Below, piece by piece: positions 55,621 to 64,000 of a DNA stretch of 64,000 nucleotides. Within the stretch, counting starts at the first letter, position 1. Each line of letters begins with the position of its first letter. Made by a program: the position numbers and the translations under genes. Origin of the DNA: Cercis canadensis (lineage: Eukaryota > Streptophyta > Magnoliopsida > Fabales > Fabaceae). The stretch is taken from assembly GCA_003255065.1 (NCBI GenBank), contig QAOA01001051.1, forward strand, positions 25,540 to 89,539. The letters run 5' to 3'. The notes below the pieces were generated by a model, which was given only the letters and a program-made list of their open reading frames with translations, was not told the origin of the DNA and searched no databases.

Positions 55621-56244
55621 CTTCTTATTATAAAAAAAAAAAATGACACATGAAAATAAAAGCATGTGCAACAACTTTTTATTTTTAAACATGGCATTGG
55701 AGTTAGAAATGTGGGTGGAAAGGAAAGAAGTGGAGAGAGAAGTGTGTGGGGTTTGAGAAAAAAAAAAAAGGAAACATGGCAGAAGAGTTAGAAACGTGAA
55801 GGGTTGGGCGACAACAACACAGGAATAAAGGCAGAAAGGGATTTAGGGTGAGAAAACCATTTTTGAGAAAGTAAAAAAAGAGCAAGCAGCCGAGAGAACC
55901 AAGGCAAGAGAGAAAAAGAGAATCAAAAGCAAATATATAGCTATCAGAAGAGAGAAAAAAGTAAGAGCATAGAGAGAGAGTGAAAACTCTAGAGAAAAAA
56001 AAAGATACATAGTGAATCACAGAGAGAAGATAGAAGGAGAAGGGAAACTCTGAAAATTTGAGAAGAATAGCAACACTCACATAGTTAACCAAACAACAAC
56101 ACTCACATAAACATCCAGTTCAGGTACCAATAACTATCCTATTTTTATGCTAAATTTTCATTTTATTGCACTACATACAACATGTTAGTAATTTCATTTT
56201 TCATAAATTGGCCAAACCACATTCCCATTCCTTATATTTTTTTT

Positions 56245-56759
56245 TAGAGGTGTCAAAATGGGTTGGGCCCGTTGGGTTAGCCCGCCCCGCCATGCAAAAG
56301 GGTTGGGTTGGGTTAAGGTTTTGCTGGCCCGTTTGGAAGCGGGTTTCTGAGCCCGCCCCGTTTGGGTTGTGGGTTGGTGGCGGGGCGGGGCGGGCTGGCC
56401 CGCCAGTCTTTTTTTTTTTTTTTAATTTATAATCTTTATTATAAAAATTATGTTGTCATGTTGGTATTAATCTTCATAGACTTATTTTTTAATGATTGTT
56501 TATTACTTTGTTAGACTATTTAATTAATTTTGGTGCTCTTAAATAATTTGAATTACATGATGAAAAATTATTTATCATTAATTTGGTGTTTAACATTGAT
56601 TTAAATTGTTATTAGTCACTAATTTGTTATTTTTTTTTTGGCGGGCTGGCCCGCCTAACCAACAACCCACAGTGGGTTGGGTTGGGTTGAGGTTTTCTCA
56701 GCCCGCCCCGCCCCGTTTGGGTGGCGGGTTGAGGCGGGCCGGCCCGTTTGACAGCTCTA
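56245..56759. mobile_element. GC-rich-ended hAT-like non-autonomous element, 515 bp
   Basis: Ends are TAGAGGTGTCAAAATGGG and the inverse of CCCGTTTGACAGCTCTA. Eight T bases flank each side (56,237-56,244 and 56,760-56,767), matching the 8-bp duplication of hAT elements, though a T run could match by chance. Both ends are unusually GC-rich (CCCGCCCCGCC words) while the middle is AT-rich. A shorter relative is at 47,690-47,856. No transposase is present. Confidence 0.78.
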
Positions 56760-57825
56760 TTTTTTTTAGCAAAAGAGAAAAACCCCAAGTTAGAGAGAGA
56801 AGCCCCCTTTCTGAGAGAGAAACCAAATTAGAAAAGAGGGAGAACTAACCTTTCAGCCAACAAAAAATCCAACCTCATACCTATCTTCTTCCATTTTAGA
56901 GAGAAAACCCTTTTAGAGAAAGGAAAATTGAGTTAGAGTGAGAATTTTTTTAGAAAGAGAAAGAGATTCCTAGAGAGAGAAAGCCGAGATTGAGAAAGAG
57001 AGATATAGAAATGTTAAGAGAAAATTAAGGTAGAGAAGAAGGATCCTTACCTTAGCCACCAATGGTTGAGAAATAAATAAAAAATCCATGTTTTGCCTTT
57101 GGATCAAGAGGGGAGGGGGATAGGATGAATGCTGCATTTTTTCTTCTCCACTGCGTCTCTCACTTCTCTGTTCTAGTTTCTTTTTCCTTTTATTCATTTT
57201 ATGTTTTTTTGCTTATTAACTCATATTCTTTTTCTGAATTAAGTTTGCTTTGGCTATTGTTTTATCTGTTTTAGTCATGGTGGGCTAGTTATTTCAATTA
57301 TGGTGTTAGTGTGGATGATTGTGCTTATTTTTTTGGTTTATTGAGTTGCTGGGCCAGACACCATTTAGGTGTTTTCAGTTTATTTATTTATTTTTTCTTT
57401 TGTTTTGTTTTCTTTTTGAATTTGGTTGTTTACCTTGTTAGATCAGACTCATTGTTTGGGTCTGTTTTTACTACAGTTCAATTTTTTTTTCTATGGGTTC
57501 GGGCCGAATGGGTTAGGATCTGTTGGGTTAGAGTGTTTTGTTTTTGGACTTATGTGTTTGCTAACTAGGCCCACGAATTGGCCTAGCAGCCCAGCTTGTA
57601 TTTTTTTATCTTCTTAGCTTTTTGTTCTAGTGTTATTTAAATTGGGCCCAGTATTAACGTTAGTCTATTGATTTCTTTTGATGAAATGCCCATTAATAAT
57701 GTGTAGATTAGTTATTAATTCATTTTATGTATTTTATGTTTTTGGTTATTGATTTATTTTTTTATTTTTGAATTAAATTCATTTGGGCTTGCTGTTATGG
57801 TTTTTGATTGGTTTAGTTATGGTGT

Positions 57826-57970
57826 TTTATTTGTTTATTTATTTATTTTTATTTTATTTTATTTTTCCTTTGTTTAAATAGCTTAATTGAAATAAAATNA
57901 TTTGTTTATTTATTTATTTTTATTTTATTTTATTTTTCCTTTGTTTAAATAGCTTAATTGAAATAAAATT
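57826..57970. repeat. Duplicate flanking an N (probable artefact)
   Basis: About 72 bases (ATTTGTTTATTTATTTATTTTT ... AATTGAAATAAAAT, abbreviated) occur on both sides of the N at 57,899. Confidence 0.85.
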
Positions 57971-58946
57971 AGGAGTAAATTCATTTACATAACTTGTTGG
58001 TTATATTCTTTTGTCTTACATTTACACTTTTTTTAAGAAGTTAGGTCTTCAGATTTTTGGTTTATTCATTTTATTTCTCTACTTATTGTTTGTTAATATG
58101 CTAATAATTTTTTTATGAGCATGAGAAGAGAATAAATGAAGAAGCCAATAAGAGGAAGTTTAGTTGTGATGTATTTGCTCGTTTTTTTTTTTACTAGTAT
58201 CATATATCATGCATTTTACATTCACTTAGTTTAATCTGTACGAATAGCATCCATAGGCCCTTTACTTGTCAAGGGAGGGATATAAGCGACTTACCTCCAT
58301 AGGGGTGGCTCTCCTATCTGCCTGAAATAAAGATGGGTGTCACTTTGGAAATCGAGAAGCGTGGGAACAAAGTGGAAGGACTATGATGCAATTAGATTCT
58401 GGATAACATAATATAAATTATTCACAATTTGTTTTGATTGCATGTTTATTTATTTAGTTTATCTTTATGATTAAAGCAAAGAAAAAAAATTGAATCTCTT
58501 TTAATTTCGGTTTCAAAAAAAATAAAAATTTCTTTTAAACCATTTTACGAGCTACGCGGACTTTGATCCCTAATTAGGGTACGTAGGCATTCGAGGGTGA
58601 CAAATCAAGTCCTATTTTGAATAATCACCTATTTTTCTTTTGTTTTTATTTAGGAATAAAATAAATACGATTTGGCCATAATTTAATTTGCATAATTAAT
58701 TTCGGATAACCGTCTTTCAAACAGGTGTTATAAGGTGTCTAACACATTCTCTACACATAAATTGACTCCCAGACACCCTTTGGTTTACAGACCTATTTTT
58801 TAGAAATTAAAGGGGTTTTCCAATTGTTTCCCAAAATTTAAATACAATTGGTGGCGACTTTAGAATTTTCATTTCGATGACTAAATCTTTTTTTCTTTTT
58901 ATTTAGTCATTCGCGTTATAGCGACCTCCGGGTACGTTATGACAGC

Positions 58947-58965
58947 TTGGCAACTCTACTAAGGA
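58947..58965 (+). other. Primer-binding site of the Tat/Ogre-type element (degenerate)
   Basis: TTGGCAACTCTACTAAGGA corresponds to the TGGCGACTCTGCTGGGG type PBS that follows LTRs of plant Tat/Ogre elements, with several transitions. The 760 bases after it (58,966-59,725) show no open frame and form the leader. Confidence 0.65.
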
Positions 58966-59725
58966 TTCAAGTTAAGCCTAAGAAGTTAGTTATGCAAAAC
59001 AAATGTGGTCTTTTTGTATTTTTTTTTGTATCCTATTGTTCATTTAGTTTATATTCTTTAAATGTTTTCATTATTTGTTTTGTATATATATTGTAATTTA
59101 TTTTCGCCTTGCATTTGTATATAATTGTAATATATTATGTGCTCTCCTTTGCAGTGGGTAGGTGTAGGATCAAGTTCGTTTGCTTCCCCTGCACACACGA
59201 AATACTAACACTCATAACTCACAATCTCTTTGGCTCTATACCCGAGTCACATTTAAACTTAGGGTTAGATAGGGAGTGAGCATTATCCCAAAGGGGCTAA
59301 GTACCCTTGCAATCAATGTGTCACTCCCACTTGGATTGTAACTTGTCTTTTTAACATAAGTAAATAGAGAGGCTCTACCTTTCATCTATTCATGTCAACA
59401 AGACAAGGTCTCCGTCATCCTGATGAGAGGCAATCTATAGTACCTTGGACTTTTAAGATGTGGCACCGACCTAATAATCATGCACATAATTTGACTGTAC
59501 AAACCCTCCTTTAGGTTAGACCATGACCACTAAATTAGAATCCTTAAGCTTAGAGATCAACCTTTTTTTAGGACAATAGAGGAAGCATCCTTTCTCTCTT
59601 TTATTCTCGTCTCATTTTACTCGCTTTATTTATATTTTTTAAATACACTGTCGATTTCTTTTAATAAATTTGATTACATTTATTTTTGAACTTTTTAATG
59701 ATCCATAAGAAATTAAATTGTTAAT

Positions 59726-60985
59726 ATGGCCAGTCGATATCCTATTTTTGAGAATTCTAAGACTTCACGAGCCTTCATAAAGATTATGACATCACTACCA
59801 ACTGAGAAGAGAGATTGTTTACCTAAGAAACATCCTAGCACATTACCTAAAAGGCTCCGAGTCAATGTCGAAGTCAATGATGTGACTGAGGTAGACCATT
59901 TCTCAAATTGTTGCCCATTGATGAAAAGACATTTTTTAATCAAAAATATGGACAGATTTGGGACTTGCTGAAGGTTGAGGTACACGAGATGGCTTTGGTT
60001 ACCATGGTGAATTTCTAGGATCCTTTATACCGTTTCTTGATTTTTGGAGTCATTTACACAACCCCGACTATTGAGGAGTATGCCTATATGCTGAATTTAC
60101 CTTATACTCATAACAAGAATAAGGTTGCTTTAGGAATGATTGCTGAGTGGCTAGATCTACCTGTTGACATGGTAAAAAAACAAAATGATTCTTAAGGACA
60201 TGTAGGGGTGGCCTATGACTTTCATAATACCTAGTCTATAAAATTTTCTGGACAAAAAGGAATGGGGAAAGTTGAGGGATTATATTACTTTGTGTATCTA
60301 CGGGCTCATCTTATTCCCATCTGCCAAGAATGCCGTTAGCCTCTTAGCCGCTGATGTGTTGCAACAAATTCTTAAGAACAAGATTAATCCAGTGCCTACT
60401 ATATTGGCCAACACATTCAGATCTCTCAACTTTTGTCGAAGGAAGGGTGAGGGTAAACTCAAATGTTGTTTACAACTTTTATTCGTTTGGCTTTTCTATC
60501 ATGTTCAAGGAAAAGATTATCCATGATTGATCAATTTTGGCTTTGGGATGGAGTTTACGAGGAAATTTATTGAATTGAAGATTGTGAAGAAAGATTGAGA
60601 TTTTTGGTTGAACCACTATAATATTCTTGATGAAGGAAATTTTATATGGCGTTCCCATTGGTCTAAGGGTCATTGCATGTTGTCCGTTGTGGGGATTTTC
60701 CGTATGTGCCATTAGTAGGTACTTGAGGTTGTGTGGCCTACATGCTTACACTAGTCTTGAGGCAATTTGAGCACCTCCAATACATTCCTTACACTAAAGG
60801 GCTTGTTGAGACAGAGTTTGAGTATGATTCTCAAGGGAGTGAAAATAACTTGTATCAGGTTAAGAAGGCTTGGGAAAGATGATCATTCTGACAAAAAGAT
60901 CTGTGCTCCGATACTGATGAGGCAATTACCTTGTATGATACTTGGGTTCATGAGAAAGCTAGAGAGGTCGTAGTTCCACATGCTG
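59726..60985 (+). pseudogene. Tat/Ogre-type ORF1 relic preceding gag
   Basis: The start MASRYPIFENSKTSRAF at 59,726 runs 81 codons to a TGA. In other frames it continues with DPLYRFLIFGV, TTPTIEEYAYML and ending VKKAWERW. The F/W-D-P-x-Y-R-x-F and P-T-I-E-E-Y patterns are typical of the extra ORF1 (plant DUF7745-like) found before gag in Ogre and related gypsy elements; its function is unknown. Numerous stops and frameshifts show decay. Confidence 0.6.
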
Positions 60986-61760
60986 CCACTATTTCTCATC
61001 CATCTCCTATTGAGGTGTGTGCTCACGATTTTGAGGTTGAATTTGCTATAAAGGAAAAACTTAGAGAAGAGAAAATGAAAGAAAAAATAGATGAAGTAGA
61101 AGCCGAAAAGAAGAAATGGCTTGAAGAATGGGTTCAGCTCACAAAGATATTAGCAAGAGCGGAGAAAGAAAAGAGAAAATACCAAGATGTCGCTCAAAGT
61201 GCTTCATTGAAGAAAATTGAACAAATGGAGAGACAAATCCATGAGATAAGAAAAGTGGCAAAATATAGACTAAAGCATATGGGATGTCTTAAAGCAAAGA
61301 TTGAAGAGCTAGAGGAGAATTTGGACGAAGAAAAGAGGTTCACAAGCAACAAATGAAAAATTGGAAGAATGGGTACGAGAGTATGAAAAAGTTGAAAACC
61401 CAAGAGGAAAAGAATAAAGAGTTTTTCTGTAGTCAATGTGAAGATATGGAACACCAAAATATTCACTTGGGCAATGTTCTTAAAAAGGAAAGAGAGATGG
61501 TGACACTTTGGAAGCAACAATATGAAGTCTTGAAAGAGAAAGAAGAAATGGGTAAGGGAGGTGACACTTCGGAGATTGAAAAATGGAAGAAATGGTTTGA
61601 GGATTTGATAAAGAGTTCCTACGATAAGGCAGAGAGACTAAGACAAAGGGTTCAAGAGGTCAAGGCTCACACGACTCCTTTTGCATTACCTACTAGAGAT
61701 TTGGAGAAACTTTTTGAAGAATGCAAAAGTATCTTGATGTATTTGAACTATGATGATTAA
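60931..61760 (+). pseudogene. Tat/Ogre-type coiled-coil region
   Basis: Two overlapping frames (60,931-61,356 and 61,353-61,760) encode strongly charged Glu/Lys-rich helices with heptad-like spacing (KLREEKMKEKIDEVEAEKKK; EEMGKGGDTSEIEKWKKWFE), ending LEKLFEECKSILMYLN. The second ATG overlaps the TGA of the first (AATGAA), consistent with one ancestral frame broken by an indel. Such coiled coils sit between ORF1 and gag in these elements. Confidence 0.65.
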
Positions 61761-62219
61761 TGAAATGTGTATTACTCTCTTTGGACCAATCTCTCTTATG
61801 TTAGTTGTATGCAATAATTTTTCTCGCAATGTCAAAAACATTCGTGAATGTTATCATTATCATGTTTTTCCATAAGGAACCAAAGTTCCTGCCGAAAGAC
61901 AAGACCCGTATCCTACGCAAAAACTCATGAAGAAGACGAATTTTAAAATTAATCGCTTAAAGGACTCGTCAAGGCTATATTAACAATACATCTTCTTAAA
62001 AAGATTACCATAATCTTTTTGTTATTTTTATTTTTACTCATTTATTCTTTGTTTCCTTTTCACTTTTGTCGTCCATATCAAGATTAAGACATCATTGGTC
62101 ATGCAAAGAAAGCACGGTTCAATTAAAAGGGCTCTGTGAAAAGATCAATCGGACTTAGATCTAAGACTATTACTATCATGGATGGAACCTAGGAACCAGA
62201 AAAGGATTTAAGAGTTGAG

Positions 62220-63515
62220 TTGGATGGGATGAAGGAACAGATGAGTAAGATAAGGAGTTTACCCGTTGAGAGTTTGAAACTGAAAAGGGCGGCTGAAGGC
62301 CTAAGTCATCCCAACTTTCTCCCCATATCTCAAGTAGCACCACTGCTGACTTTGCCTTCACACGAGCAAAATGTCACCACTGCTCAATTCAATCTCATTT
62401 GGGGCATGCCCTCTCATCTAATGACGTCCACAACAATGGTCGTCCAGGGATTGGACCCTAATTCCACTATCTCATTTACTACCCAACCACCTAAGTTTCG
62501 ATTCACCACCACCTTACCTAAAGCAAACCCTATCACAGAGACTGCCTCCAATCTAAGTGGACACAAGGGAGATGTGCACACTTACACTCCACTAATCACC
62601 CATTCTATTTTTAATGTGCCCACCCAGAATCCACTCGTGACCATACATGTTGAGAAAGAATTTGAGGAGTGTGAAAATTAAAAATAAAAAGAAAAATTGT
62701 TGACTTTGGAGGAGAGAATTAGAGCTATGGAGGGAACTAGTTCTTTCTGGGCTGTAGGAGTCAAGTAATTACGCCTTGCTCTAGGAGTGTCAATTCCTAG
62801 AGATCTTAAGCTCCTTGAGTTGTAGAATTATTATGGGACTGGTAACCCGAAATTTCATCTGGTCTCTTACATTATGGAGATGGCCGCTATAGAGGAAGAT
62901 GAGATGATATTGATTCATTTCTTCCCAAAAAGTCTCACTGGTGTTGCTTATAACTAGTTTATGAACTTAGACCCTGCCAAGATAAGGAGTTGGACGGATT
63001 TAGCACACGCCTTCTTAAAGTAGTACAAGTTTAACTACGATATTACTCATACAAGAGAGCAATTGAAGAACATGCAGAAGAGAGATGAATCTTTTAGGGA
63101 GTATGCCCAGAAATGGAGGACCCTGGCTTCGGAAGTTTAACCTCCACTCCTTGACTCCGAATTATGTTCCATTTTTCTAGATACCTTGAAATCCTCATAT
63201 TTGGAGCTGATAGTGAGTTGCCCCTTCCGTGATTTTGCTAATATTATCAAGGCTACGAAAAGAATAAAAGGACTGGTGAAGGCTAGAAAGTTGCAAGGAG
63301 CGAGTACTGAGGGTAGTAGTTTTTGCCTGAAGATGGCAGCTTTCCAACAAAAGAATGAAGGAGAAGTGAACTGGGTACAAACACTGAGAACCTGCCAATA
63401 CCCTAAACCTAAAAGATCGAGCTATACTCCAAATCCTTCATTTCCACCATCATACCCCATTAATTTCATCCCTTTATCTTATCCCCAATACACACTAAAT
63501 TATCAATACCCTTAG
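62220..63515 (+). pseudogene. Tat/Ogre-type gag relic
   Basis: The first open part (62,220-62,681) is a Pro/Thr-rich linker. From about 62,815 the retrotransposon gag domain reads KLLEL, stop, NYYGTGNPKFHL, YIMEMAA, LIHFFPKSLTGVAYN, DLAHAFLK, FREYAQKWRTLASEV and LCSIFLDTL. TAG or TAA replaces usual Trp or Gln codons at several points (after VAYN, AHAFLK and ASEV). The last open stretch, 63,186-63,515, ends in a Pro/Tyr-rich tail. Confidence 0.82.
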
Positions 63516-63639
63516 CATATTTCGTTCCTATTTACTAGAACACACCTCAAAGTTTCCCAGCATCAAGACCACCATTCAGGCCAAACTACCTGGATTATAG
63601 GAACTAGCCCCATCCTTCACAAAGAGATGAACTGTTCCC

Positions 63640-64000
63640 AAACATCCCTATTACTAGAGCTGAATTGTTCAAACAATTGTGTAATGCTCATGTGATAGCT
63701 CATAAGCCTGTACAACCAATTCAGCCACCTTTCCCTCAATGGTATAACCTAAGCCTCAAGTGTGATTATCATCGAAATGTTGTGGGACATTTTATTGAGG
63801 ATTGCCCTGGTTTTCAGTTTGCCATGTTAAATTTGATCAAGCAAGGTGTGATTAAAATTGAAGAAATTGGGAGAGTGTCTAATGTAAACAATAATTATTT
63901 GCCTAACCATGAAGTGAGACCAAAGATTAATGTTATACTTGAAGGGGTTGAGGAAGTTTGGAAGATCACTCAGCTAAAGACTCCCATGAGGGTAATACGG
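63640..64000 (+). pseudogene. Tat/Ogre-type gag C-terminus with zinc knuckle, running off the window
   Basis: LFKQLCNAHVIAHKP leads to a zinc-knuckle-like CDYHRNVVGHFIEDC at about 63,761-63,805, then GFQFAMLNLIKQGVIKIEE, the usual sequence following it in these elements. The frame continues to the last base. Protease and polymerase would lie beyond the window. Confidence 0.8.

Larger units (their letters stand above)
55640..58944 (+). repeat. Probable long 5' LTR of Tat/Ogre-type gypsy element (left end not defined)
   Basis: The right end is supported: the segment 58,680-58,944 has the typical close of such LTRs (TCTAACACATTCTC, GGTGGCGACTTTAGAATTTTC, CGACCTCCGGGTACG) and stops at CA just before a PBS. 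Upstream are GAGAGA-rich runs (55,700-56,050 and 56,760-57,010) and T-rich sequence. The hAT-like element at 56,245 lies inside. I cannot see where the LTR starts; 55,640 is only the earliest possible point after the CACTA fragment. Confidence 0.5.

Noticed and set aside
56166-56848. Frames rich in Gly, Pro, Arg and Trp near 56.2-56.8 kb
   Set aside because: They are produced by the GC-rich arms of the hAT-like element.
57311-57617. Hydrophobic frame 57,311-57,568 as a membrane protein
   Set aside because: It is in T-rich sequence of the presumed LTR with no recognisable motif and no promoter or neighbouring exon.
1-64000. CRISPR arrays, bacterial operons, tRNA or rRNA genes
   Set aside because: No spaced short-repeat array, tRNA cloverleaf with intact boxes or rRNA sequence was seen; the TGGTATCAGAGC strings are retrotransposon primer-binding sites, not tRNA genes.

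Overview
The window looks like a gene-poor, AT-rich, transposon-packed stretch of a flowering-plant (probably eudicot) nuclear genome. Evidence: plant-type Ty1/copia and Ty3/gypsy retrotransposons, CACTA (En/Spm) elements with the plant Ptta/En/Spm transposase family, a BAHD acyltransferase relic, a plant NudC/BOBBER gene, and relics of the plant telomere protein CTC1 and of an RsmH/MraW-type rRNA methyltransferase. I cannot name the species.

Layout. 0-6.8 kb: an about 400-bp direct repeat pair, short tandem repeats, a small inverted-repeat element, fragments of a dispersed LTR-like repeat, and a BAHD acyltransferase relic in which the N- and C-terminal ends are fused. 6.8-14.4 kb: two CACTA elements (TSDs GCT and TTA); the second sits inside the LTR of a decayed minus-strand copia element. 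14.4-20.8 kb: unrecognised sequence, a LARD-like repeat, and a short gypsy-type LTR derivative. 21.4-22.2 kb: an intronless NudC/BOBBER gene, the only probably intact host gene. 24.2-47.4 kb, minus strand: a CTC1 pseudogene with about 15 recognisable exons and many stops and frameshifts. A chromovirus-type gypsy element (28,002-33,501) splits one of its exons. A copia element (34,635-44,899) lies in the preceding intron and itself contains a second copia element (38,256-43,416) inside its reverse transcriptase. 48.8-55.5 kb, plus strand: an RsmH/MraW pseudogene split by a third CACTA copy (49,851-54,490, TSD TCA), which in turn carries a solo-LTR-like insertion (TSD AGAGT). 55.5-64 kb: a CACTA end fragment, a GC-rich hAT-like element, and the 5' part of a Tat/Ogre-type gypsy element (LTR end, PBS, ORF1, coiled coil, gag, zinc knuckle) that runs off the window.

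How the parts relate. The history is stepwise nesting: host exons, then LTR elements, then further LTR or CACTA elements inside them. Target-site duplications support the junctions. Both larger host loci (CTC1 and RsmH) are dead, with multiple independent lesions. Several single-N positions are flanked by near-identical direct duplicates of about 70-485 bp; these look like unmerged overlapping contig ends, not biology, and they inflate several elements. I found no CRISPR, no rRNA or tRNA genes, and no convincing new multi-gene system. The most unusual recurring structure is a degenerate telomere-like (TTTAGGG) tract at the same place, just upstream of the first coding exon, in all three CACTA copies.
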